From Meandrina meandrites (taxonomy: Eukaryota; Cnidaria; Anthozoa; Scleractinia; Meandrinidae), in assembly GCA_963693305.1 (NCBI GenBank), contig OY855903.1, positions 19,273,755 to 19,337,754 on the forward strand: DNA of 64,000 bases, written 5' to 3'. Every line of letters starts with the position of its first letter. Position 1 is the stretch's first letter. Below the pieces are notes generated by a model. The model ran no database searches, was not told the origin of the DNA, and saw nothing but the letters and a program-made list of their open reading frames with translations. A program made the translations under genes and the position numbers. This document shows, piece after piece, positions 52,180 to 64,000 of the stretch.

Positions 52180-53036
52180 AGAAACGTCTAAGGAGTGATG
52201 ATTGATGGATTGCGTGACAATACGCGTACTGGCGTTAGCAGTAGTACCAAGTTTGAATGAGGAAATATATTTGAAGTAGAAAACGAAATCGATAAAAGAA
52301 AATTACCCTTATGATGGGTTCAAACTGCAATTGATTTATGATGCAAGACTTCAAGAGAATTGCACTAATGACCCAATATTGCGAGGCAAAATCGTACAAA
52401 TTCCAAACCGGAAGTGAATTTTGTTTTCTCATCCGGGCCATTTTTAGCCATAGCTCAATTCTGGAAAATGTTTCCTAATATATATAATACTTTTTCTTAT
52501 CCTTGGTTCTGCTTGTGTGCGTGGGATGTATTCGCTTCTAGCGTTGTCTTCTCGTGCGTTGCACGAGGTGTTAAAAGGGACAGTCCCCGACGCACACCCA
52601 AACACAAGCATTTCGCTATTTGTTCCATACTTTTTTTTCCTGTCACCCAAGGTTGATGTATTCTTGCTATATGTTAGTACTGACCGAAATTAATAAACGG
52701 AATATAAGCAAAATATACTGTTTCCTTTTGGTTTTAGTACTTGCTAACTGTTAGAATTGCGTTGAAAACAGAAATAAAAGCTATTAAAAAAAACCTTTTC
52801 GTGACAGATCATGTGACATTTGAAGCGCTTTCTTCCGGTCGTTTCTACGAAAAAGGCTGAACAGGAAGACAGATCAAAATATATTTATGCATACTGTATT
52901 TCTAAACAGTAGCAGGAGCAGTTAGATAGCGGCGAACTGCCTTGATCACCAACAGATGGAGCAGTTTAAGCCACAATTAGGTCCAAAGATAGGAAATATC
53001 AACTTTCAAGCTTGAGGCCACAGTAAGACAGTTCGA
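52180..53036 (+). promoter_or_regulatory. Upstream segment of GPCR copy C, single module
   Basis: One copy of the GGTTCTGCTTG / GTATTCGCTTC block (about 52500-52570) rather than two, plus the CAGTAGCAGGAGCAGTTAGA start-site block at about 52910. No clear TATA box at the position used by copies A and B. Confidence 0.45.
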
Positions 53037-54627
53037 ATGGATTTTGCCGGTAAGTAGTAGTAATTCCAGCAATGGTTTTGCAGGCTTCTTGAGGCAGTTT
53101 GTTTGAATGATATGGCTCAATGCCTTCTTCCAAGGCACACAAGAGCAAGAGAGGATGATTACACAGGAGCTATTGTTCATGATCATTCATAAAGTAAACA
53201 CTGGACTCAAATCGTATTAAGAAGAATTGGATATGCACCGGTAACCGGAGTGACTCAATCAGGTTCTAGCTGTAGGCATACTATACTTTTACATGTTATA
53301 TTTAAAAATATCAAATATTATATGGGGGTTTCGTTCTCAGGATATTTCAAGTAAAGTATCAAAAGATTTGCATAGCTTGAAAATGCTAAATCGACAAGCA
53401 AGAAAGCTAGATAAACTAAGAATTCATCGTGACATAAAACTACAGGGCGGAAGTGATTTTTGCATGATAAATAACGCGGCTTCTTGGAAAAACCTCATGA
53501 TTGAATATATACTAGCCTGTGTACAGGCTAAATTTATGTTCACGGGATAACCAAGGAATTCGATTGAATGCTATAGTCGAGTTTTGTAATAATGTAACTT
53601 TCGAGACAGAATCCCGGGGTACATTAGTCTGTTTTCTGCGCGAGAAGAGACTCAAAGAGATGGCTCACTTCGGGCTATATATGATGTTTCGCTCGCAAAC
53701 TTCAAACCTTATATTGTGTTGTTTGTTTTTTCAGACGCAGTTTCCTTACCTAGCGCTGCAGTCATTTTGCCAATCTCTGTGCTAACCGCGGTGGTAAACT
53801 CCTTGGTAATAATTACAATTTGGAAAGATCCATTCAAAAAACTTAAGGGTACTGCGAACTACCTCATATTCAACCTCGCCGTTTGCGACCTGTTGGTGGG
53901 TATTCCAGGCGAGTTACTTTTCGCTCTTTCTCACTGGGTACCGCACGGGAGCATTATTACCGTAGCAGCGTACACGACGGTCTATCTTGGTTTCACTGCT
54001 TCATTTCTGACAATCCTTGGACTTGCAGTTGAACGGCTGATAGTCATTTCATCCCGAAAGAGTCAAGATTACTTAACATCGACTTATCTCGCAATTGGAA
54101 TTCTGTCCATTTGGCTCTTTGCTGGACCGTTAGCGTTTCTTCCCGTGCTTGGATGGCATTCAGTTGAAAAATACAGACTGTTTATTTGCGATGCTATCGC
54201 CATTCCTATACTCATCTTATTATTCGCTTGTTATACAAGAATCTACTTCTTGGTGAGAAATTTGTCGACAGGAGTTGAGCGTGCAGAGCGACTCTGTCTA
54301 CTAACAGTAAACGCTCAAAACATGGAAAAATTAAAGCGAAAAGAAAGGAGTGTGGCATGTTCTGTGTTCATCTTGGTTGGTTTATTTGCTGTGTGTTGGA
54401 TACCAGCAATCGTACTGCAAAACGTCAATGAATTCTGTGGAAATTGTATTTCTGACAAGTATGACTTTCTTCTCTCCGTTGTCGAGGCTTCAACAATATT
54501 TCTGCATCCGCTGGCCAATCCCATCGCATATGCGCTGCGCACGGTGAAGTTTCGAAGAGCACTTGAGAGGATAATTTTCAATTGCAACAGTGAGTCTCCA
54601 AGACGAGCTTTTGCCGAAAATAAATGA
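53037..54627 (+). CDS. Class A GPCR, tandem paralog C (two exons)
   Basis: Exon 1 is 53037-53049 (MDFA plus one base) and exon 2 is 53735-54627, phase 1 GT-AG intron. 301 residues. Motifs: VVNSLVIITIWKDPF, FNLAVCDLLVG, LAVERLIVIS, FAVCWIPAIV, NPIAYALR. Intracellular loop 2 lacks two residues (SSRKSQDY against SSPLKSQDY in A and B). TM6-TM7 and the 3' flank are closer to copy A; the TM3 region is more diverged than A is from B. The frame is intact, so the gene is probably working. Confidence 0.88.
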
Positions 54628-54968
54628 TACATATCAACCCCAGGCTAGCTGTATGGAAAACAGGCTAGCTGTATGGATTCTTAGACGGCTGGGTCCATGT
54701 GAAACGAGTTTAACATTTCCATGGGGTCTTGAAAACAAAAATTGAATTATTTTTAATCATCTTCTGTTCCACTACATCGATAAAATTGACATTTATTATT
54801 ATGCCATACAAACTAAAGTTGTAATGAAAGAATTGTCATGTCTAGTCATGGTAATAAAATAAGGAGTGTTCATTCTCTGCATTTAGTTTAGGACCATAAA
54901 CATACAGACTTGACACAGGTATGGAACAAACTTATCGTGAGTTATGAATCAAAAAATGTTTTTTTTTT

Positions 54969-55272
54969 TTACATACACCTAATTGCAATAACGTTGCCAT
55001 ATTAAAAAGACAAATGAAAAAAGCCAAATAGGAATTCATTAGCTTAATCATCCTAGCTGGCAGCATTTACGGGAAACTCACGAGCTTATATCTGTACACA
55101 TATCAATCGTGCTATAAGATAAATTGATTTAGGTGTTATTTTTTAGGCGTTTTTGAGGCCGTTTCTTCGGAAAAACTTCAAACATATCGTTTTGCTGCCT
55201 AATTAATTCCTATTGGCCTTTTTCCATTTTGCTTTTTTTCTATGACAACGTTATTGCAATTAGATGTACATG
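54969..55272. mobile_element. Foldback element
   Basis: Inverted arms: ACCTAATTGCAATAACGTTG at the left, CAACGTTATTGCAATTAGAT at the right; inner arms GCCAAATAGGAATT and AATTCCTATTGGCC. Confidence 0.75.
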
Positions 55273-55466
55273 TAACAAATTGTGTATGTATTGGTCAGCT
55301 AATCTGTGTTAAGTGATCATTGAAGCAAAATATAAAGTTATTAATTTCATAAACGGTATCTTTGTTTGTTTATCATATAAAGAAACACTTATAAGATTTT
55401 ATGTTTTGTTGTGTAAGGAAATGTCCAACTTTTTTTCAAATTTGGACATGTAGTTAGATATTTTGA

Positions 55467-55651
55467 ACATTCGCCACTTTCACATCTCCCATAATACACA
55501 TTGTTTGCCCCCCAAAATTTTGCATAAGTATTGTTTTCAATTTCTCTTGGGGATGACAGTTTTCCCAAGAGAAACTTAAAACAATACTTATGCAAAATTG
55601 TGGGGGGCTGAAACAAGGTGTATTATGGGAGATGTGGAAATGGTGAATGAA
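55467..55651. mobile_element. Foldback element, CTCCCATAATACAC arms
   Basis: Inverted arms of about 85 bp: CATCTCCCATAATACACATT at the left and its near-complement AGGTGTATTATGGGAGATG at the right; inner arms GCATAAGTATTGTTTT and AAAACAATACTTATGC. Confidence 0.85.
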
Positions 55652-57140
55652 AAGAAAATGTGCTGGTAACATAATGGACTAAACTAAGGCTATTGAAATG
55701 TTGTACCATGTTTCTTCATAAACAATAAAATCTGTCATATCGTTAACTGTGTTGGAAGTGCGTTGGTATAATACAGCATCTGATGTAATGTTTACCAGTT
55801 GTCAGCTACATGTGAACATATGACTAGACTGCAACAGAATTTTTGCCATTGTTGGAACAAAGGAACATAATTTTAATTTTCAAACAAGCACTGCTTGAGC
55901 ATAGTTTATAGAAATTTTTTTCACTTTTTGAAGCCTGTATTTGCCATAATAATTTCATTCTTGCTTTTTGTGCCTCAATATGATTGCAAGCTGTTTTTGC
56001 GCGCTTATTTAGTAGATCTGGGAACTGCTAGTGCCAATATATAGTATTTGCTGTTTTAAACTTTGGCCGCGTGAAAAATAGGGCGGGAGGAGGGGGAGGG
56101 GGAGGAGAATTTTGCTCTTCCCGCAAGGCTAACTCGGGTATTGTATAACTTACTTCTGAATTACCTTTCCGCTGTTTAATGTACGCACAGAAACATCATT
56201 TTGCGAGTATAATATTGGAATCTAGGAGCATAATTTCGGAACTTAGGTATATAATTTTTGATATAATCCGAAATTTCGATAAGTTTTGGCATATTTTGCT
56301 GCAATGGCTAAGGCCTACTATTGCATTCTGCTGACCAAGTTGTTAGAATATTCGAAACCAATTATAGACACAAGTAGATAAAAAACCGAAGCAAAACCAA
56401 AAAATATAATTTATTGATTTTAAAACTAGCCTCTCTCAAACACATACTTTCTAGTTCGCCCCTACTAGTATAGTAAGTCTAGTAAAGCTAGCATGTCTTA
56501 TGACTATTCACCTGAAACCCTTCCCATCATCAACGTACCGAGACTTCAATTATTCCTATTAGAGGAGACTCACTCGCAGGCTGAGTGCTCTCACGGCATC
56601 ATATGGTCAAGTGACTGCTTGATGATACCGTTCTTATTTTCGGAAATTAGCACAAAAAACCGGCAAGATTAAAGATTTACTTGACAAGAAAAAGTGTCAA
56701 ATAATAAAGATATTCTCTTAAATGGTCATCCTGTTGTTTTAAAAAGATAAAAAGACAAAACACGACTAAAAATTAATTTATTTTTGATAAGTTTCTTCCT
56801 ACCCGATAAAAAAGGTCTTAGATCAAAGTTTACTTCAAGCAAAATTCGTAGCCAAAATAAAGATATCAGTTTAAAATCCTTAATATCGAAACCAGATTAC
56901 TGAATGGGAAACAATTCTTTTATATGACAGGTCCACTTGGCAAAATACAAACTTAAGAAATTTTGACATTAATAGATTCTAGAAACTTATTCTAATTCTT
57001 GAGAAACATGTCTTTATCATTTAAATTACATTTGCAGCTGAATACTTCTCAGAGGAAAAGCACGACAGCATTTCTATCATTTCCTAAAGGCATACTTCCA
57101 ATTGAATGCAGCATTGAGCCCCACATGCAGCTTCTAAACA

Positions 57141-60100
57141 ATGTACTTGACGAAAAAGGCAGTTTCGTCGCGTTGTAAATGTGCTTTTCTTGTGCTGATC
57201 TTGTGCTTGATCTCTAGCCATGTCTGGTCGTCAGGAAAATTCTACCCAGGCGCCATTTTCACAAAACAAAACTCAAGACTAAAAGGGCATACATTTAGAT
57301 CGTGCGTTACTCCCAGTCAGATTTCGTGTAGTCAAGCTTGTCTCTCAAATGCAAGATGTTATTCAACAAACTTCAAAGAAATCACACATCAACACGAAGG
57401 GTTGTGCGAGTTAAACGATGAACAATCATTGGACTCGATTGGTTGGGAAAACTATTTATATCATGAAGGCGGATTCATTTTCACCCGTTTCCCAAAAGAA
57501 GGAATGGTAAGCTGGTTATCAATAAAGTCTACTCATATTTCTATATATATATTTTTTTTTCGGCCATCTTTCGTAACTAAAGCTAAAGTAACTAAAGTGA
57601 AATCGTCCAGAAAGTATTCACAACCACTTCCTAAGCATGGACGTTTTTAAAAAAATTATGCCTTCCATGCTAAGTTCACTTTGTTTTAAAGCAATTTTTA
57701 GTTAATTATCAAGGGATAATCTTTAAGAAAATTCACTCAAAAATCTGATCAAGATATAATTAAAAATATCCCAGAGTTCATCGATCTGAGATTAGGAAAT
57801 TCGCTGTGGTAACACTGATCATTTTTGGTCGACTTAAAGAACACTGATGTCTGATTCCCGGCAAGGAGGATATTTTTTGCTGGGAACTTGGAAGGGTTTT
57901 TCTTTTTTTGCATGATTATAGTCGCTACATTTAACGAAATATTTCCGCTCCTGATGGTTCCGACAAACTCGAGGTTGTGTAGACTCACAAGTTGCTTCGG
58001 CGATACACTTAATATACACTTTGTTTGAGTACTAATGGTTGGCTTTTTGTTTGGTATTTTTATATGAGACACGAAACTCACCACACTACATTTAACTGCT
58101 TTACTGCATGTGCGTCTAGTTTGCCTGATCAAACGTTGCTTTTATTAGAATTCCTAAAAAATACATTTTTTTTTCGAAGAAGAAGCCATTCAAAGTATCA
58201 CAGTATTTTGGATACAAAACTTGAAAAAAACATACACGGAACCAGATTTCTACCAAAATTATTCTAAAAGTACTAAAAGTTATTGGGCTTGTATCTGATA
58301 AAAAAATCTCTTTATTGCTTAAAGCTTAAAAAGGTGATTTCCATCGTTTTCCGTAATGTGTCAAATTAAAGCAAGACCAGCTATTTGCATATTTGTTTCC
58401 TTTTCGGCTGACAAGGGGAATGAATTTAACGGAAATGACATTTCTTGTCAACTTTTTTTAATAAAGAAGTGGGATGAAAACAAAATGGACCATATTTTGC
58501 CTTTATGACAGCCTGAAATTATTTTTAAAGACTCCATAAATAAATTTCCGGCACCCTACCCTTTTAGACGCAAATTAGACGTGGCATGTTTTCACTGAAC
58601 TTTAATTGATCTCTAATTACATGCCCCACTTTATTTGCGTAACTCACAGAAAACATATTACCACATTTCGCGATAAAGCGACCGCGCGCCATAAATATCC
58701 TTTTTTATTTACCGTGATGTTTTTCACGCTGTAAAAACATACATTGAGGTGTAAAAAAATAGTTACAGTTTAGGCTAGTTTACTTTTCCATTAAAACCAA
58801 AGGAACCAGACGAGGCGTTCGGAGTTCACGGCGTTCGTCGTTGCCACTTAATTGCACGAAAAAAATTATATTCTATAAATGTTCTTTTTGAATGGTGAAA
58901 TTGCTCAATGGATGATGATGAAAAGGTCTAGGTTCTCTGACCGGTGTCGGCTTTCTGTATATGTGGTAGAACATCTCGTCGATGCGTTCCTTTTACCTTG
59001 TAAATATAATTACATTTTTTGCCCGTTTTCCCTGTGAATTTTTGCCTGTGAGTGTTTTGCTGGTGTAAATAATTTCGTGGCCTTAGCATGCAAATCAATC
59101 CCTTTTTATTTGGAGATCAACCATGCCTAAAAAACTGGGAGGACCGAAAGTGACTGTATAATCCACTTATTATCGTTAACTCTGGCGACATTATCTTAAT
59201 CTACCAGAAAAGTTCGAGTTGGTGAACAAAAAATGTACGGCAACGAAAGAAACGGGGTAGGACAGGTAGAAGCAAATATAAGAACTGCCAGTTGATGCAT
59301 ATGCATGGCGAATTCTGGTGTTTTCATCACAAAGTTGCTTATACATATAGCAACTAATCACAGCATGGCGGCTTGACAACTTTCCGACTACTTTCGAGTA
59401 CTGCGCTATCATGGCTATTTTGTGTTTGGATAATGACAAATTAGAAACTTTATAAGTGCCTCAACGAAAATTTGTCATCGCGCGCGTTTGCTTATCAGTG
59501 GCATGCGAACGATCGAGCTAACTTACTTTTATTGGTTTTGTAGGAAGATTGTCGATGGCGAGGCTGTCAAAATAACGGCGTTTGTGTAATGAAAAAGCAA
59601 AGTTATGTCTGTTCGTGTGATATTCCCTGGACTGGAAATTTCTGTGAAACGAAAATTTGTAAGTAAAGATTTCCCGTTATTGTTGATTTCACGTTTATTT
59701 GATTGGTGCTGGGACTTGCTAGTGATCACCAGTGAATTATATGAAACGTACCATTTCAGGGGTTCTTGAAAATTCCACACTCGTTCCCAGTGGCTCCTGA
59801 GGCAGTTTCGACTAGAATGCATTGCATTAAGGGAAGGCCGCACGAAAACGTATACTTTTCTTTTGCCCTTCCCAGCCTGCTCCCGCAAACTTCACATCAT
59901 TTCTCCACAGTCTTTGATCACCTTTGAAGAACAAATAAATAGGGACTGGGAACGAGTCTGTGAAAATTCAGTGAAAAGGAAATCACACGAGATCTATATT
60001 TACGATTAATAGAATTCTACTAGTATACTAATGCAAATGCGACAATCTGATTGGTTGTTAGTACATGAGTTCGCGTGAGTTCGGATTATGTGAAGAATTA

Positions 60101-61745
60101 TTATCTCTTATAATGCTGAAATAATTTTGTATTGTTCATTTGGGCGTTGTTAATGAAAATTTTCTACTAAAACAACTAGATTATTCTCTCCAAATTTCTA
60201 TGAGGTACACGTCACAGTTTGCCTTGAGCTCCTAATCTAATCTTCAAATAGCTATTATGCCTTTAATATCTCGTTCACAAAGCAGCCACGTTTCTGTATA
60301 GACAAGCAATCTAGTTATTGTTTGGAAGCTAAGTAGTGATAAATTTTACAGTGGAAACATAGCTATACTTAAGGTACATGTACTCAACTTTCAAGTTACA
60401 TATGTTCATCAATGGTTCATGCAAGGTTCTTGTGAAGCTGGAGATGAGTAACCGATATTAAAAGAGAAAAAGAAATACAGCGTGAAGCATTATGGCAGAC
60501 CCAAGCAACAGCTTAGAGAATTTTGCGAAATTTTCCTCCGTAATGGCTGGGAGCGTCGCTCTGCGACAGCACCTCTTAGATTAGAAAATTCTAACTGACG
60601 ATTAAAATTGACCCGATAAAAAAATCTTTCAAATAATACAATTTACAAACACATTGGTGTTTTTCTTTCGATTTGTGTCATATATGATTGTAAGTTGGAA
60701 ATTATGGCAAAAAGAATAAAACTGACTGAGGTCAAACTAAAAAGTTTGAATGAATTCCGAATCACTGGCTATAGATATACAGCTTTCAATGTATCACCTT
60801 ACATAACAAACCTGTACCTTAAGCAGTATCACTTCATGATTTTTACCTTATTTAGGATATACCGGCGTTTGGGAGAACTTCACTTTTAATTTTTTTTATT
60901 TTTATTTTTTAGCCTTGTTCAATTTCACCACTCTTGGTGCCTCGGGGAAAGATGGCCCAGATGGCAATGCGGGATACGTTGGTACCGGACTTCAGGATGT
61001 GCAAGTTAAGAAGGGGAAGCAAGAGTGGATTGTACCATATACTGGACGATTTCGCGTCGAGGCCTGTGGGGCATCTGGAGGAAACGGATCCGGTGGGGCG
61101 GTAGGAGGCAAGGGGGCTAAAGTTAGTGGTTATGTCACGCTTACCAAAGGAGACAAACTTGTTGTTCTTGTCGGGCTAAGAGGTTCTTCGCAATCTCAGT
61201 TTTACCCAGGGAGTGGAGGTGGTGGAACATTTGTTGTGTATTCCCCAGTGAGGCCTCTTCTCGTAGCGGGCGGCGGCGGAGGGGGAGGTTACATGCAAGA
61301 CGGTTTCCCTGGAAACGATCATCTTAATGGAAGCGGTGGCGGTGCTGGGAGTAACGGAGAAGGGGGATTTGCTTGTGAACCTTCTGATCCAAATCTTCCA
61401 ACGGACTCTGGCTCGGGTGCTGGTATTAATGGAAGTGGAGGATGCTTTGAAACTGGAAAATCATGTGGAAAGAAAGAGTGTAATAAAGGAGGCCAGTCGT
61501 TCGTCGATGGAGGGGCGGGAGGCGAGCACCTGGATTGTCAGGGTGGTTTCGGTGGTGGTGGAGCTTGCGCTGACTACCATCCTGGGGGAGGGGGTGGGTA
61601 TTCAGGAGGTGGAGTGGATCCTAAAATAGCTGGGGGAGGGGGAGGGGGAGGAGGAGGATCTTTTGCGGATGGCGTGACGTTGAGTATTATAAAAGGAGGC
61701 TGTAACGAAGGGGATGGGTATGTTTCGTTTAAAAGTGATGATTAA
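57141..61745 (+). CDS. Secreted PAN/Apple - EGF - ALK-type glycine-rich protein (three exons)
   Basis: Exons 57141-57506, 59544-59658 and 60913-61745, with GT-AG introns of phase 0 and phase 1; 437 residues. Residues 1-31 are a signal peptide (CAFLVLILCLISSHVWS core). Residues 32-122 form a PAN/Apple-like domain (SCVTPSQISCSQACLSNARC, GLCELND). Exon 2 is exactly one EGF-like domain with six Cys (CRWRGCQNNGVC, YVCSCDIPWTGNFC). Exon 3 encodes a glycine-rich domain like that in ALK/LTK receptors (VACGASG-type start, LLVAGGGGGGG, FGGGGACADYHPGGGGGYSG). No transmembrane segment or kinase follows, so it should be secreted. Intron 2 holds a small MITE. The role is unknown; adhesion, matrix or receptor-ligand functions are possible. 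Confidence 0.85.
59776..59960. mobile_element. 185-bp MITE with 9-bp target duplication
   Basis: Inverted termini CACACTCGTTCCCAGT and ACTGGGAACGAGTCTG (16 bp, one mismatch), flanked by TGAAAATTC at 59767-59775 and 59961-59969. The CTCGTTCCCAG core and 9-bp duplication match the 4-kb element at 40794-44777. In intron 2 of the PAN-EGF gene. Confidence 0.88.
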
Positions 61746-63395
61746 TTCTGTAATAACTTCTTTTGGGTGTTGAGGAGGGAGGGGTGGGGGTGGGGGGAAG
61801 ACTGATAGATGAGAATTTCTTGCACTGTTAGCTGAGTTCTGGAATCCAGAATATTAACAAGTAGCCGAGAAATGGGTTGAAATGTAATGTTACCTGAAAG
61901 CAGCGAAATTGTCGAAATTTAATTGATAACTGTTATTCCAACACCCTCATCCAGATCCTCACCTATCTCTCACAGTCAATTAATCTGACGTATGATTAAG
62001 AACCAGAAGCTTAAAGATCTTATGAAGACGGTTTCCGCTGAAAGTTCGAGCAATAAGTCCAAAAATTATTTACCAAAAATCTTCTCAAAGACCGGTAACG
62101 TTTTGTATACTTTTTGAAACATCTCACTGTAATTCATTTCTATAAGTGTCCCCGCGGTTGAATTCTAAAGCATTCTCGATTAATGTCAAACCTCGTAAAA
62201 ATGCTTAAAACGCGTGGTTATTTTGTTTTGAACTCTCGTGAAACGTCCGTTGGACCTGAAATATGGAGAACTTCAAACTCATCTTTATCTCGCAGGGTAC
62301 GCTTGAGAGCTAAAGTTTCGATAAGCATTCAAAACTGTTACCATGCTACGAGTTTTTTTTTTGGTAACTTTATTTTTGCCTTTATTACTCGATTGTTCAG
62401 CGGAAAGCGTCTTAACTTATCCTTAACGTATAACAGGAGAAAGGAGTGAATGTCATCCCACCCTCGACAGTTTTTACGAGGGATTTACTCTATGATGTTG
62501 AAACGTTCAGGAGCTGTTCATTCATTCCTTGCGGAAATTTTGATATGAAACTGTGTCTATGATTTTTGACGTAGCCATGGCAACATGATATTTATATTTA
62601 TTTTGCTGAGCCCTTATAGAACGAAAACCTTAGGGGGGGGGCCTCCAACCCTTCCCCCCTCCCTTGTGCCACGAGGAAGGAATGAATTTGCTTGCATGTC
62701 CGAGGGTTTAATTAGACGTTATATAATTTATTTTGGCTTTTTCATAGTTTTTCCGTTCTGAAGATTGTAATGGTTGAAAATAATGGTCAATAAAAATAGT
62801 GGATAGCACTAGAAACTTTTAAAACTCTCACTCAAAAAGGCAATGAAACGACTAGAAGCGTCACTGACCACATAGAGAATACAATGTAAACTTAGACATA
62901 TGAGAAGAGTTTTTTCTAAATATGAAAAAAAAACTGCATCAGATGCTAGAAGTTATTAAAAGAACGATACATATGTTTTCATGGCGCGTGTAAAAACGCC
63001 TTGCTGCAATTAGATTGCATGTGTGTAGAGTTATCGATGCATAATAGTAATTAAATTATATCTATGATTGTAGCTTCAGCGGAGTTCAGTACTGTCATAT
63101 CCTTATAAGTTTATTCTTATCCTCACTCTTTCTTCATCTGTATTTCATGTAATATATCAAATACGAGAGACAGAGTTTCATCTGGATATCCAAACACCGA
63201 GAAAAGAGTTGAAAGTACGACGCGCAGCGGAGTATTTTTGACGAAATTCGAGGATTTTGTATAGCCGATGAAACACTGTTTCGATTGTTCGATATATGTT
63301 CTCAATCGAAGCAAAAACTAAGGAGTAAACAGAGAAATAAAACCGTAAGATGCTATGCTAATTAAGCCCGGGTTTCCAAACCTCCTTCACGGTAA

Positions 63396-63429
<34 letters not shown>

Positions 63430-63791
63430 CGAGTCTTTCTTACTCCTCTCTCTGTTTGTTGCTTTACACGCCATTCTCTTTCACCCCTTGTCATGCTTCA
63501 TTTCCATTTATTCGTTCTTTTCTCATTGTGAGGCAGAACACAATGCTTTGTTGGTATATACCACACAAGTGAGTAGTGCTTTTCGCGCGCTCTGATTGGT
63601 TTACTCGGAGGTGATTAGCAAAGAACCATTCACCTCCGAGCTTTGGCATGGTTACCGAAAGTAAAGCTATGGTCCGCTAGTTATACATGTAATGAAATAA
63701 TTATTCACCCCAATGTCGGTGAATGTGGTGAATATTTACTACTAATCACTATAAATATAAGCGCTCCCTTACATACTCCCTTCTCTAACAA
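61746..63791. other. Spacer at right end
   Basis: 3' flank of the PAN-EGF gene. AATAAA at about 62790 is distant. A hairpin CGGAGGTGA / TCACCTCCG lies at 63606-63640. No exon recognised. Confidence 0.45.
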
Positions 63792-63872
63792 CAGTGGTGG
63801 ATCCAGGGGGGCTCCACCCTCCCGCCCCCCCCCCCCCCCGCCCCCAAAGCTGAAGGTCTGGATCCGCCACTG
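63792..63872. mobile_element. Small MITE, CAGTGGTGGATCCAG termini
   Basis: Inverted termini CAGTGGTGGATCCAG and CTGGATCCGCCACTG around a poly-C core. CAGTGGCGGATCCAG ends are common in hAT-type MITEs, but no target duplication is clear. Confidence 0.6.
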
Positions 63873-64000
63873 AAATTGCAAATATAGGGAAATTTTTTAA
63901 AATATAACTTACTTTATTACATTCAAATTCATATACAACAAAATCGAAAAAAAAACTTACTAGGCGTTTACCTCTCAAGATGGAAAATTTTTGCAATCAT

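Larger units (their letters stand above)
54722..57140. other. Spacer with two foldback elements
   Basis: No exon is recognised. It contains foldbacks at 54969-55272 and 55467-55651. The rest is A+T-rich unassigned sequence and presumably includes the promoter of the PAN-EGF gene. Confidence 0.5.

Overview
This looks like nuclear DNA of an anthozoan cnidarian, probably a stony coral. The inference rests on A+T-rich spacers, split genes with GT-AG introns, a DIRS retrotransposon, many foldback (palindromic) MITEs, short class A GPCRs lacking the usual extracellular cysteine, and a secreted PAN-EGF protein ending in an ALK-type glycine-rich domain. No bacterial operon, rRNA, CRISPR array or complete tRNA gene is visible. 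Species assignment is inference only.

Region 1 (1-31 kb) is a cluster of single-lobe, probably GPI-anchored transferrin-family genes. The last exon of one copy runs off the left edge on the + strand. Two five-exon copies lie in tandem on the - strand (12748-5852 and 30898-25598), and a dead last exon (about 19383-19800) lies between them. All introns I could place in the two full copies are phase 1. The first full copy keeps the iron and carbonate ligands. The second has Lys in place of the anion-binding Arg and, as assembled, a one-base deletion in a T run. The edge copy has Arg where the His ligand is expected. Between and inside these genes lie a 3-kb foldback element with a nested TTAA transposon, a decayed Crypton/KIAA1958-like recombinase, and an apparently intact 4.7-kb DIRS element. 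The DIRS element sits inside an older TA-target MITE about 140 bp upstream of the start codon of the first full copy.

Region 2 (31-40 kb) has one intronless class A GPCR on the - strand (33076-32210), then mostly transposons: a 1.4-kb terminal-inverted-repeat element and an ATTCATGATTC-rich element interrupted by a 5'-truncated L1/Tx1-like LINE with a 13-bp target duplication.

Region 3 (40-55 kb) is a segmental tandem duplication carrying three two-exon GPCR paralogs on the + strand. Each has a tiny first exon encoding the start of the N-terminus and a second exon with all seven helices. The first unit is split upstream by a 4-kb inverted-repeat element with a 9-bp target duplication. The three paralogs look like mosaics of one another.

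Region 4 (57-62 kb) has one three-exon gene on the + strand encoding signal peptide, PAN/Apple, EGF and ALK-like glycine-rich domains. The rest is spacer with small MITEs. Plausible roles are iron binding at the cell surface (region 1), chemosensory or peptide/lipid signalling (regions 2-3) and a secreted matrix or signalling protein (region 4). Nothing in the sequence ties these genes into one pathway.
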